From positions 2,016,001 to 2,080,000 of the forward strand of contig NZ_CP147737.1 in assembly GCF_037265215.1 (NCBI RefSeq): a stretch of 64,000 nucleotides of DNA, given 5' to 3'. The notes below the pieces were generated by a model that worked only from the letters and a program-made list of their open reading frames with translations, searched no databases and had not been told where the DNA came from. The translations under genes and the position numbers were made by a program. Source of the DNA: Xenorhabdus griffiniae. GTDB lineage: Bacteria; Pseudomonadota; Gammaproteobacteria; Enterobacterales; Enterobacteriaceae. This document shows positions 24,801 to 27,812 of this stretch, in pieces. How positions within the stretch are numbered: position 1 is the stretch's first letter; every line of letters starts with the position of its first letter.

Positions 24801-26213
24801 TGGCGGTAATAGAGGTAAGCGTCGGATCGGGGTTTGCGGGGACGTCAGGGCGGCTTCAATTAACACCATAAGACGGGAGTGAAGTGCTGTCACTTCAGCA
24901 CGACTCAGATAATTGGGGGAAAAATTAAACTCAAGTGTGACCGGTTTCTGGGCATCTGCACTGTTAGCAAATGCATATTGGTGCACAGCGATAACAAGCG
25001 GGAACGGTGCACCACGTTGTATTTGGCAGTATTTGAGTGTGGCGTCGGGTATATCGGCATTCACATCTATCCACTCAAATGACAGCATGATATCGAATAA
25101 CTGGGTACGTCCGGTCTGCTGTTGGATTTGTATAAGCCGATTGATTTCTGCGACTGGCAAACGCTGACGTTTGTAGCAACGACGCAATTCCGTTGCAGTT
25201 TTGTCCATCACATCAAGAAAAGTATCATGGGGCGAAACCGTGATACCGACAGGGATCACCGACGAAAACATTCCTACCGTGCGTTTTTGTTTGTTGTTCT
25301 TACGGTTATGTACGGGAATACCAATAACAATATCTTCATCTTCGGGATGGTTTGTCAGCGAGTAAGCCGTGCGTGAAAAATAGCAGGCCAGCGCGGCATA
25401 CATAAAATGCAGGACAGATAATCCGTGTGCAGCGACAGTTTCTTCGATTCGCTGGAAGAGCGTTTTATCCAGTGGACAAATTAGCGGTTCGGCATGTTCG
25501 TTATCTGTTGTTTTCTCTAAATTTGAAGGTTGAATTAAAGCAGGCGGTAAGTTTTTATAATGCTCTGACCAGAATTGCTGGTCTTGTCGATAGCGCGGTG
25601 AGTTTAAATAGGCATGATCCTCATTAATAAAGTCAAGATAAGAGGGCGCCGTTTCAGTAAATTCTTCTTCCCTGCTTAACCTGGTATACGTGTTGGCTAT
25701 TTCTTCGGGAATAAGCCCTAACGTGTTCCCATCCCCGATGAGATGATGACAGCAGAAATGCCAGTACCAGCGATGATCACTCACCCGTAACAGGGCAAAA
25801 CGCCAGAGTTCACTGTTTAAATCGAACGGCCGCATGAAGGCAGTACGGATATATTGTTTAGCCTGCTCTTCGGCGTTGTCATGATCTGAGAAATCGTGGA
25901 TTGTCACGGATACAGGCAAGGTATCGGTGAGCACTTGCAGCGGTAATTCCTGCGTTTTAATGAGTCGTAAACGCAATGCATCATGACGATAAACAACGGT
26001 TTCAACAGCGCGTACTAACAGCGCGTCATCCAACTTTCCTTCAACCAGAATCACTGAACCTAAGTTATAGCAGGTGCTATGAGGACGGAAGAATTGGTCG
26101 AGCCAGACAACTTGCTGGGGAGAACTGAGTGGGAATTTGTAAGAGGGAGATGCAGAAGCATTCTCTAATGAAAGTTGGTTCTCGTTGTTAATATTATTGC
26201 ATGACATAGGCAT
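3447..26213 (-). CDS. Giant seven-module NRPS with starter C and alternating LCL / dual C/E domains
   Basis: A single ORF of 7588 residues, start supported by AGGAG seven bases before ATG 26213. Domain order by eye: starter C (1-450), A1-T1, LCL-A2-T2, dual C/E-A3-T3, LCL-A4-T4, dual C/E-A5-T5, LCL-A6-T6, dual C/E-A7-T7. Carrier serines lie near residues 1041, 2111, 3194, 4254, 5351, 6426 and 7513. There is no thioesterase and no separate E domain. The three C/E domains carry the dual-function signature HHLxxxxGD near their N-terminus plus HHLVSDH; the LCL domains have HHIIxDGWS. Specificity residues read by eye: Pro, Ala, Val-like, hydrophobic, Ile/Val-like, Thr (D-F-W-N-I-G-M-V-H), Val-like. 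The first C domain precedes the first A domain, which suggests N-acylation. Predicted chain: acyl-Pro-(D)Ala-Val*-(D)X-Ile*-(D)Thr-Val*, passed to the next synthetase. Xenoamicin-type synthetases are the closest family I can think of; this is unverified. Confidence 0.97.
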   Translation of the reverse strand: MPMSCNNINNENQLSLENASASPSYKFPLSSPQQVVWLDQFFRPHSTCYNLGSVILVEGKLDDALLVRAVETVVYRHDALRLRLIKTQELPLQVLTDTLPVSVTIHDFSDHDNAEEQAKQYIRTAFMRPFDLNSELWRFALLRVSDHRWYWHFCCHHLIGDGNTLGLIPEEIANTYTRLSREEEFTETAPSYLDFINEDHAYLNSPRYRQDQQFWSEHYKNLPPALIQPSNLEKTTDNEHAEPLICPLDKTLFQRIEETVAAHGLSVLHFMYAALACYFSRTAYSLTNHPEDEDIVIGIPVHNRKNNKQKRTVGMFSSVIPVGITVSPHDTFLDVMDKTATELRRCYKRQRLPVAEINRLIQIQQQTGRTQLFDIMLSFEWIDVNADIPDATLKYCQIQRGAPFPLVIAVHQYAFANSADAQKPVTLEFNFSPNYLSRAEVTALHSRLMVLIEAALTSPQTPIRRLPLLPPEEQQLLADFNATQMDFPPETLIHSPFEALAAQQPNAPAVVFEEQTMSYGELNRRANQLAHYLIARGVRPDKRVAICVERSLDMVVGLLAILKAGGAYVPLDPAYPTERLTYMLNDAAPVVLLTQSTLANTLNSTDTGYLTLLLDAPAMSLAEQPTNNPDTQNMGLTPHHLAYVIYTSGSTGLPKGVEMPLAALSNLLQWHSHPAGTGKTLQFAALGFDVAFQEIFTTLSEGGCLVLVNETQRRAPQQLLRLIQQQQIGRVFLPYIALQHLAEAASDSEEDFSCLAHIITAGEQLRITPAIARFLQRADCRLHNHYGPTESHVVTAYSLDKAMAPWPTLPPIGRPIANNRIYILDGSGQPVPLGVTGEIYIAGAGVARGYRNRPELTAERFLVDPFSPNPNDRMYKTGDLGRWRPDGNIEYLGRNDFQVKLRGFRIELGEIETQLMQCHGVREAVVIAREDEPGEKRLVAYLRPLAGAKLKPAELRQQLARHLADYMLPSAFVILETFPLTPNGKLNRQALPAPDASAVATRRYEAPVGDIETALAKIWQDLLGLERVGRHDHFFELGGHSLLAVQLVARIRQRLARELPLQTLFAQPVLLAQAQTLTETATLTQTVIPLADRSQPLPLSFAQQRLWFLGQLDPAASQAYYIPVALRLTGQLNHHALTTALDRLMARHESLRTRFVLVAGQPSQQIAPADIGFALSCQDLRQLDPALHIERVTELATLEAQTPFDFAQGPLIRGQLLQLADKEHVLLLTLHHIIADGWSIGVLIRELGVFYHAVLNDQNDPLPQLPIQYADYAVWQREWLQGESFTAQRNFWLRQLENAPALLSLPTDRPRPAVQTYVGRQVPFHLDASVLNSLKELGQRHNSTLFMVLLAGWSIVLNRLSGQDDIVIGTPVANRPHRELEELVGFFVNTLALRVTFNDDLSVADLIAQVRERALTAYAHQDLPFEQVVEILQPERNLSHSPIFQIMLALDNTPAQGQTLSSLQISRVELATHSAHFDLMLLLTETDSGLVGGLEYASDLFDAETVERMVGYLQRALAAMAADATQAIATLPILSALERQQLLINFNTTQADFPQDALIHQLFEAQVINSPTATAIVCEAQTLSYDELNRQANRLAHHLIALGVRPDDRVAICVERDLNMMVGLLGILKAGGAYVPFDPAYPTERLMYMLADSAPRVILTQTKLTDRLPGTIPTVLLDNVLSSQEPFLPVYNPDAQALGLTSRHLAYVIYTSGSTGLPKGVAIEHRNTVNFLTWVQQTFSQEELAHTLFATSLNFDLSVYECFAPLLLGGTVHLVTDILSLVNTSSANPKPSLSLINTVPSAIAQLVETNALPMDIRTVNLAGEKVKSHIVEHLFSHSAVQNVCNLYGPSETTTYSTWTRMNRATGFANHIGRPIANTQIYILDAHTQPVPLGVIGEIHIAGAGVARGYLNRPELTAERFLTDPFSSDPDARMYKTGDLGRWLPDGNIEYLGRNDFQVKLRGFRIELGEIEAQLMRCYGVQEAVVIAREDTDTVYGNAEEINTGGQKRLVAYLRPQNGVELLPAQLRQQLAQYLAEYMLPSAFVILDTFPLTANGKLDRQALPAPDAFSVIARGYEAPHGEVEIALAQIWQDLLGLEQVGRHDHFFELGGHSLMIVSLIEQLYSLGWQLDVRSVFSAPVLTEMAQAITSDIDTFVVPPNRIPTDCTAITPDMLPLVSLSQTEIDAIVAATPGGASNIQDIYPLAPLQDGVLFHHLRQTQGDTYLLQTLLAFETRERLDTFLSAFQQVIDRHDILRTAACWQGLIRPVQVVWRQAPLYINTFVPDTADNVLSQLQEHTSPRRHRLDLSRAPLFAADIAHDPAQDEWLLSLRFHHLVSDHMTLELIFAEIAQIQGGYADTLPATLPYRNFIAQTLSVPGTEHEAYFRSQLADIDAPTAPFGVLSMQDDNEPIVEAHLSLDPALAEAIRSQARRLGVSSGVLFHVAWAQVLAQTSGRDDVVFGSVLSGRLQGGAGASRILGMFINTLPIRISLADHSVQELVQLTYHNLTTLLEHEQAPLALAQRCSGVAQSIPLFSTLLNYRHSQIIEGDEANVIEIPQIDMRIVAIEERTNYPITLSVDDMGVGFHLTAQTVASIDPTRIITYLATAISGLVDALAHKPRRLIQELSILPVSERQQLLVDFNATQADFPQNALIHQLFETQVKHHPDAIAIVFAEQCLSYDELNRRANRLAHYLIALGVRPDDRVAICAERSLETVVGLLAILKAGGAYVPLDPSYPTERLVYMLEDAEPVVLLAQTAQVSRLNNLIPTVLLDTQEPFWAAQPTHNPNTHALGLTSQNLAYVIYTSGSTGQPKGVMIEHRNVLRLIINSGFADIDSNDCVAHCANIAFDASTWEIWSALLNGARLHVIPQSVLLDPAHFCDALIKERVTALWLTVGLFNEYLDSLKPLFGQLRYLLIGGDVLDPRKIQQVQSAESQPVHLINGYGPTETTTFATTYALSSPVDVTRSIPIGRPIANTQIYILDSHGQPVPRGVTGEIYIAGAGVARGYLNRPELTAERFQTDPFASQPDSRMYKTGDLGRWLPDGNIEYLGRNDFQVKLRGFRIELGEIEARLSQCDGVREAVVIAREDGKRLVAYLLPQQGFELEPAALRQQLAQYLADYMLPSAFVTLTSFPLTPNGKLNRQALPAPELSAVVAHGYETPVGETEIALAQIWQELLGLAQVGRHDHFFELGGHSLLAVQLVAHVRQDLARNLSLQQLFDQPILTDLAQTLNGTSAIAQITIPVTDRNRPLPLSFAQQRLWFLSQIDQAASLAYHIPLALRLIGQLNRPALIRAFNQLIARHENLRTCFVLVSGQPYQHIEPTDINFALSYQDLRSLAPETHSVHIANLTALEAQTPFDFTQGPLIRGHLLQLADEEHVLLLTQHHIISDGWSIGILMHELSVLYRAILDGQDVPLPPLPIQYADYAVWQRGWLQEATLTAQRDFWCTQLADAPALLSLPTDRPRPATQTFVGGRVPVQFDAALLASLKKLGQRHNATLFMTVLGAWGIVLSRLSGQDDIVIGTPVANRPHHELEGLIGFFVNTLALRVSLNDPITITDLLAQVRERALAAYAHQDLPFEQVVEALQPERNLSYSPIFQVMLALNNTPAQALALSDIQCIPIEQAHPSAHFDLTLSLTETEAGLVGDLAYAADLFDAATIVRMVDYLTHVLTAMAADETQPIATLPMLPASERQQLLVDFNATQMDFPQTALIHQLFESQAEQCPDATAVVYEDQMLSYGELNHRANQLAHYLITLGVRPDDRVALCAERSLEMVVGLLAILKAGGAYVPLDPIYPAERLAYMVEDAAPVALLTQSALSRSEWLAQFNALPTVLLDNPEPYLTTQPADNPDAQALGLASHHLAYVIYTSGSTGQPKGVMIEHFSLCNLITTQQHALALTPASRVLQFASNSFDACIWECCMALMAGGRLYLAKRANLLPGAILSGYLTEQAISHVLLSPTALAAMDSLPDTLQTLLVGGEACPSTLVKRWSSGRQMLNAYGPTEITVCATLYACSCAEDSSTDNPPPIGRPIANTQIYLLDTHYQPVPLGVIGEIYIAGAGVARGYLNRPELTAERFLADPFSSNPNARMYKTGDLGRWLANGNIEYLGRNDFQIKLRGFRIELGEIETKLTQCDGVREAVVVAREDQGQKRLVAYLLPEESAKLVPAKLRQQLARHLADYMLPSAFVTLASFPLTPNGKLDHQALPEPDASAIVMHRHEPPMGEAETTLAQIWQELLGLEQVSRHDHFFELGGHSLMIVSLIEELRKLGWQLDVRSVFAAPILIDMAQNLQRDTHTFIVPPNLIPEGCTAITPAMLPLVSLSQAEIDAIVNTVSDGASNVQDIYPLSPLQEGILFHHLLQAQGDTYLLQIILAFDTRKRLEAFLGALQQVIDRHDILRTAVYWQDLAQPVQVVWRQAPLTVREFIPISTNDIPAQLQAHTDPRQHRIDLTQAPLFTADMTLDPAQNEWLLALRFHHLVSDHMTLDLVFAEITQILRGNVEALPTTLPYRNFIAQILNVPSSVHEDYFREQLADIDEPTAPFGVLAIPKNAPNDTKPVSVAKSRLLLTPELAKAIRIQSRRLGVSPGVLSHVAWAQVLAQTSGRDDVVFGSVLLGRLQGNAGADRILGMFINTLPIRISLGGRTVQEIVQDTYHNLTTLLGHEQAPLALAQRCSGVAQPLPLFSALLNYRHSQTDKGDAIDTIWTDMRLVAAEEQTNYPITLSVDDLGDNFQLTALTVTEIAPERITAYLETAINGLIDALIHNPQQLILDVPILPEPERQQLLVGFNPTQVDFPQNALIHQLIEAQALQRPHATAVICAGRTLSYAELNQHANRLAHHLIALGVRPDDRVAICIERSLEMVVGLLAILKAGGAYVPLDPTYPIERLAYMLRDSAPVVLLTQTAQVNKLPDTVPTILLDSLCDHHETLLATQPTDTPNAQALGLTSRHLAYVIYTSGSTGQPKGVMVEHRNVVSLIINNGFANISPDDCIAHCANVSFDAATWEVWAGLVHGARILLIPEKTLLQPTDFGQCLSAEGVSALFLTTALFNQYASLIAPALSGLRYVLFGGEQGDTRPAIRLRTEHSPKHLLHVYGPTETTTFATAYEIPVLEDEDVEGKGRKIPIGHPIANTQIYILNQQGQPVPSGVAGEIYISGAGVARGYLNRPELTAERFLADPFSPEPDARMYKTGDLGRWLPDGNIEYLGRNDFQVKLRGFRIELGEIEARLTQCDGVREAVVLAREDEPGQKRLVAYLLPQEGIELVPAELRQQLAQHLADYMLPSAFITLDAFPLTPNGKLDRQALPVPDLSAVVTRRYEAPVGETEIILAEIWQDLLGLEHVGRYDHFFELGGHSLLAVQLAARIRQQLAHELPLQQLFEQPRLRDLAHSLADASTTTQATIPVADRHQPLPLSFAQQRLWFLAQLDPAASLAYHIPMALRLTGQLHRPTLIRALDLLVARHESLRTRFVLVSGQPCQQIDPADRGFALSYHDLRTLTPEAHINRIAELTDLEAQAPFDFSQGSLIRGHLLQLADEEHILLLTQHHIISDGWSIGVLLREFSALYRAALDSQDDPLPPLPIQYADYAVWQREWLQESAIAQQRDFWCSQLKGAPALLTLPTDRPRPAVQSYVGSRLPVNVDADLLTSLKRLGQRHRTTLFMTVLSAWSIVLARLSGQADIVIGTPIANRPHHELEGLIGFFVNTLALRITLDNSSSVADLLAQVREHAFAAYAHQDLPFEQVVEALQPERNLSYSPIFQVMLALNNTPQHISRQALALPELQLTHIEQEHYSAHFDLTLSLAENEDGRLVGELAYATDLFDATTIERLVGYLTNVLTAMVADETQLIGALPLLPESERRQLLVDFNATQQNFPQEALIHQLVEAQAAQHPEAIAAVFEEQTISYGELNRRANQLAHYLIASGVRPDDRIAICIERGLAMVVGLLAILKAGGAYVPLDPAYPTERLASVLEDAAPVALLTQATLRNKLDSTLPTVLLDNICDSQTAFLTMQPTDNPDAQALGLTSRHLAYVIYTSGSTGTPKGVMVEHANVIRLLAATQSRFQFDDKDVWTLFHSFAFDFSVWELWGALAYGGRLVVISGECARSPQLFYSLLCREHVTILNQTPSAFRSLIAAQGVAKHALRCIIFGGEALELHTLVPWVTHNPTAQTRLVNMYGITEITVHATYRELTETDIYSGRGSLIGQPLADLRIYILDPLGQPVPLGVAGEIYIVGDGVTRGYLNRPELTAERFLTDPFFLNSAARMYKTGDLGRWLPDGNIEYLGRNDFQVKLRGFRIELGEIEAKLEQCHGVREAVVLAREDEPNQKRLVAYLRPREGVELVPAELRQQLAQHLADYMLPSAFVTLASFPLTPNGKLDRQALPAPDSSAIVVRHYASPVGEMEITLAQIWQKLLGLERVGRHDHFFELGGHSLMIVSLIEELRNLGWQLEVRSVFVAPVLIDMAQTVRRDANTFAVPPNLIAEECTDITPAMLPLVSLSQTEIDAIVTTVPGGGANVQDIYPLAPLQEGILFHHLLQTQGDNYLLQSVLAFDTRERLNAFLAALQRVIDRHDILRTAVCWRELAQPVQVVWRQAPLKVNTFTPTTTGDVVTQLKRHTDPRQHRINLNQAPLFAADIAPNPAQDEWLLALRFHHLVSDHLTLELIFAEIALILQGKTERLPAVLPYRNFIAQTLATPTADHEAYFHTQLADIDEPTAPFGVLKVHPDNDCVAEARLPIAPDLAKAIRTQARRLGVSPSVLFHVAWAQVLAQTSGRDDVVFGSVLLGRLQGGAGAERVLGMFINTLPMRVSLTNYTVQEVVHNTHHGLMMLLEHEQAPLALAQRCSGMPQSMPLFSSLLNYRHGQSAETGGLDTLWAGIRTLAAEERTNYPVTLSVDDLGVNFQLIAQTVAGIDPTRVTNYLVTAISGLIDALIHDPQRLVRDISILPATERQQLLVDANATQADFPQDQLVHSLFEAQAARHPDTLAVVFDGQTLSYGELNCRANQLAHHLISLGVHPDDRVAICIERSLDLIVGLLAILKAGGAYVPLDPTYPSERLAYMLEDSEPVALLTQTTLADKLSRFVPMSMSIVILDAQELILTEQPPHNPDIHALGLMSHHLAYVLYTSGSTGQPKGVMVEHRNVLRLIINNGFTDIGPNDCIAHCANIAFDASTWEIWSALLNGARLHVIPQSILLNPVHFCDSLIEGKISALWLTVGLFNEYLDNLSPLFEQLRYLLVGGDVLDPRKIQQVQLAEFQPTHLINGYGPTETTAFATTYAITSPVDVTRSIPIGRPIANTQIYILDMLGQPVPYGVTGEIYIAGAGVARGYLNRPELTAERFLPDPFSSQPDARMYKTGDLGRWLPDGNIEYLGRNDFQVKLRGFRIELGEIETRLSQCDGVREAIVLAREDEPGQKRLVAYLLPQEGIELAPAKLRQQLAQYLADYMLPSAFVTLTAFPLSPNGKLDRKALPAPDLAAVVTQGYEPPQGGIETALAKIWQDLLGLERISRHDHFFELGGHSLMVVRLITRIQDKFLVSIPLTALFTSPTLTEQATAILSAQMNAVAENELESIQNDLDSLSAEELMAILGGDSK
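6805..10009 (-). other. NRPS module 6: LCL - A(Thr) - T
   Basis: A6 residues are D, F, W (FDFSVW), N (ILNQTPSA), I, G, M (NMYG), V, H, the classic threonine code. The following module starts with a dual C/E domain, so this residue should be D-allo-Thr; its hydroxyl could close a lactone in a depsipeptide. Confidence 0.8.
10010..13319 (-). other. NRPS module 5: dual C/E - A(Ile/Val-like) - T
   Basis: C/E domain with HHLLQAQGD and HHLVSDH. A5 residues read D, A, W, F, L, G, V, T, F, near the isoleucine codes. The core is almost the same as the A domain of the partial downstream synthetase (module 8). Confidence 0.65.
13320..16489 (-). other. NRPS module 4: LCL - A(hydrophobic) - T
   Basis: LCL domain with HHIISDGWS. 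A4 residues read D, A, W, L, L, G, A, V, C; this resembles hydrophobic or aromatic codes but I cannot name one residue. The core (FDACIWECCMALMAGG) is unlike the other A domains of the protein. The carrier GGHSLMIVSLIE precedes a dual C/E domain, so the product residue should be D. Confidence 0.6.
16490..19749 (-). other. NRPS module 3: dual C/E - A(Val-like) - T
   Basis: The C/E domain shows HHLRQTQGD near the start and HHLVSDH, the dual-function motifs. A3 residues read D, A, W, W, L, G, G, T, F, close to the valine code D-A-F-W-L-G-G-T-F. The carrier is of the GGHSLLAVQLV subtype. The core of this A domain is nearly identical to A7. Confidence 0.65.
19750..22949 (-). other. NRPS module 2: LCL - A(Ala) - T
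   Basis: LCL domain with HHIIADGWS. A2 residues D, L, Y (FDLSVY), N (LINTVPSA), N, A (NLAGEK), L, T, Y agree with the D-L-(F/Y)-N-N-A-L-T-Y alanine code. The carrier has GGHSLMIVSLIE, the subtype that precedes a dual C/E domain here, so the alanine should be epimerised. Confidence 0.7.
22950..26213 (-). other. NRPS module 1: starter C - A(Pro) - T
   Basis: The N-terminal C domain has HHLIGDG and an unusual beginning (FPLSSPQQVVWLDQ), unlike the LCL domains further on; its position before the first A domain points to loading an acyl group. A1 specificity residues read by eye against the GrsA-Phe positions: D, V, Q (FDVAFQ), F, I, A (ITAGEQ), H, V, V. This matches the proline code. The carrier has GGHSLLAVQLV. 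Boundaries are approximate. Confidence 0.75.
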
Positions 26214-26373
26214 TGCTTAACTCCTGCTCGCAAGACTGGTTAGCTTGGTTGATGAATTAAAAATGATTTGTGTGGCATTACTCCACACTGGAGATGAAGA
26301 ACTAACTCTTTATGAGCAGGTACTTTATTTTTTAAATTTCAGTTATAAAAGGGACTTAGACCATCTATTTTTG

Positions 26374-26506
26374 ATAGTGGTTTTTAAAAATTCTGATGGT
26401 GTACTTGTGTGGAGCGTTTTTGGGCGGGGCTTAACAGAACACTCATGGCGCTCTGGGAAGCTATCACATACTGGCTCTTAAGAATTAAGTTCTTAAAAAC
26501 CGCTAT
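26374..26506. repeat. 133-bp segment bounded by imperfect inverted repeats
   Basis: The left end reads ATAGTGGTTTTTAA and the right end TTAAAAACCGCTAT, reverse complements apart from one base. No ORF of note is inside. It could be a short non-autonomous element or a large stem; only this one copy is seen in the window. Confidence 0.35.
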
Positions 26507-26550
26507 ATAATGTTTTGTTCTTACATAATCTATGGCGGGCATTTCTGACA

Positions 26551-26644
26551 TATACCAATCGTCTTTCAAGATGCGTCTTACTATCTCCGCGTAGCGGGGA
26601 GATATAAACAATCACAAGCTGCAACTTGAAGTTGGATTGGCATA
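26551..26644. repeat. MITE-like palindromic element, copy 1
   Basis: 94 bp. Both ends are of the TATACCAATC type (right end GATTGGCATA). The core has a GC-rich stem around CTCCGCGTAGCGGGGAG. It lies between the csp gene and the NRPS. Confidence 0.8.
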
Positions 26645-26908
26645 AATATCTCTTCGTTAGAAGGAGGATTAACTGGCACGGGAACACTGTGGGAGCAGGA
26701 GATTTTAGCAGTTCAGGAAATTAGGATTAAGCTTTCAACGGATAGAACGCTTAAGTTTTATTGATAATGAAGTCAAAGAGGGATGTTTCAGAAACCGGCT
26801 CGGCTTTATCCATACCGGCAACTGAAAATATTCTGACATCCCGTCACTCTGCTAACTCAAGCCAGAGGCCGTCTTCGTTGTCGCAGAGGAAGGGATTCAG
26901 GGAAGATT

Positions 26909-27124
26909 TTACGCTGTAGGCACAACGTTTACTGCTGCTGGGCCTTTAGCACCGTTCTCGATGGAGAACTCGACCTTCTGGCCTTCGAACAGAGTGCGGT
27001 AGTCGTTACTTTGAATAGCGGAGAAGTGTACGAAGACGTCTTTGCTGCCATCGGCAGGGGAGATAAAACCAAAACCTTTATCCGCATTAAACCATTTTAC
27101 TAAACCAGTCATTTTATTAGACAT
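26909..27124 (-). CDS. cspB: Cold shock protein, CspA family (CspB-like)
   Basis: 71 residues, the usual CspA-family length. The RNA-binding motifs RNP1 (KGFGFI) and RNP2 (VFVHF) are intact, and the N-terminus [18 protein letters not shown] and the later [10 protein letters not shown] are closest to E. coli CspB among the paralogues I remember. The product is a single OB-fold nucleic-acid chaperone that melts mRNA structure in the cytoplasm, mostly after cold shock. The gene is monocistronic, with a leader of about 165 nt that contains a cold-box-like sequence. The paralogue letter is less sure than the family. Confidence 0.95.
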   Translation of the reverse strand: MSNKMTGLVKWFNADKGFGFISPADGSKDVFVHFSAIQSNDYRTLFEGQKVEFSIENGAKGPAAVNVVPTA

Positions 27125-27260
27125 GTGATATTTCCTTTGATTGAGCCTTGTTAGGTGAATATGGCTTGTTTTACAGAAACTACTTAGCGCTTAATGGAGA
27201 AACTCAAAAAGAAGGGGATATCTGGGATAACGCCTGAGGATGAGAACTGCTTTAATAAAC

Positions 27261-27285
27261 TGCTTTGTATGAGGTCTGTCTTTCA
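27261..27285 (-). promoter_or_regulatory. Cold-box-like element in the csp 5' leader
   Basis: On the minus strand the leader reads ACAGACCTCATACAAAGCAG. This matches the enterobacterial cold box (ACAGACC...AAAGCAGT) at the 5' end of csp mRNAs. It lies about 140-160 nt before the start codon, the expected place. Confidence 0.6.
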
Positions 27286-27297
27286 AACCGACCTGAC

Positions 27298-27327
27298 TAT
27301 TAACGCATGATCCCGAATATTAAGCAA
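27298..27327 (-). promoter_or_regulatory. Candidate sigma70 promoter of the csp gene
   Basis: Minus strand: TTGCTT (27327-27322), 18-base spacer, TTAATA (27303-27298). It would start transcription near 27290, giving a leader of about 165 nt with the cold box close to its 5' end, as in cspA. Confidence 0.4.
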
Positions 27328-27387
27328 GTTATATTTTTGCTACTTGGTCACTAAAATTGCGGGGAAGTGGGATACGATACTGTTGAA

Positions 27388-27411
27388 AATCACCGCCTGT
27401 AGGCGGTGATT
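27388..27411 (-). terminator. Hairpin after the endolysin gene
   Basis: Perfect 10-bp stem (AATCACCGCC / GGCGGTGATT) with a 4-base loop, starting six bases after the endolysin stop and followed by a short T run on the minus strand. Probably the terminator of the holin-endolysin operon. Confidence 0.65.
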
Positions 27412-27416
27412 AGAGC

Positions 27417-27812
27417 TTATAACAATTCAAATGCTCGCTTAATTATCTCATCGGAATAAGGCTGTTGGCCGTTTTCCATTTGAATGATAGCCTTAACCAG
27501 TCGGCTCATTGTGGCGACGTTTTCTACATCTACCACCGCACTGCTGGCTATGCCAACTGATTTACATACATAAGCGATATAACTCTCAGTATTATTTTCA
27601 TTCGGTGGCGCCCAGCGGGAAATAAACTGGCGAATAGTATTGTCCCCGTACCTGCGTTCGTAGTTACGCAGAATTTTTAGCATTGCCCGTATGCCATATT
27701 CTGGCGCCACAAATTGGCAAAATGATTTGTCTGTCTGAATATCACGCAAACCTTGCCATTTGTCTCCATGACGGATGTTGCCGGGGTTATGGTTACGAAT
27801 CCCTCTTGTCAT
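27417..27812 (-). CDS. Phage-type endolysin / peptidoglycan hydrolase (GIRNxNPGNI family)
   Basis: 131 residues. The beginning (TRGIRNHNPGNIRHGDKWQG) and the later FISRWAPPNEN are hallmarks of a family of small phage and tailocin wall-degrading proteins (virion lysozyme-like, often labelled structural protein). AGGAGATCACA precedes ATG 27812. The gene overlaps the upstream holin gene by 20 bases, the usual layout of a lysis cassette. No signal peptide is seen, so release would depend on the holin. No other phage genes are nearby. The exact bond cleaved cannot be told from the sequence. Confidence 0.8.
   Translation of the reverse strand: MTRGIRNHNPGNIRHGDKWQGLRDIQTDKSFCQFVAPEYGIRAMLKILRNYERRYGDNTIRQFISRWAPPNENNTESYIAYVCKSVGIASSAVVDVENVATMSRLVKAIIQMENGQQPYSDEIIKRAFELL

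Larger units (their letters stand above)
26214..26908. other. Intergenic region upstream of the NRPS
   Basis: No convincing gene. It contains the NRPS Shine-Dalgarno (AGGAG, near 26221-26227), an inverted-repeat-bounded segment at 26374-26506 and one MITE-like copy at 26551-26644. Short ORFs on both strands here show no recognisable family and change frame across the repeats. The NRPS promoter must lie here, but I could not pick a clear -35/-10 pair. Confidence 0.6.

Noticed and set aside
3447..26213. Stand-alone epimerisation domains in the NRPS
   Set aside because: Each module has one condensation-type domain only; the extra HHLxxxxGD motif shows these are dual C/E domains.
26245..26481. 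78-codon plus-strand ORF and overlapping minus-strand frames upstream of the NRPS
   Set aside because: No ribosome-binding site, no family resemblance, and the frames run through the inverted repeat and the MITE.
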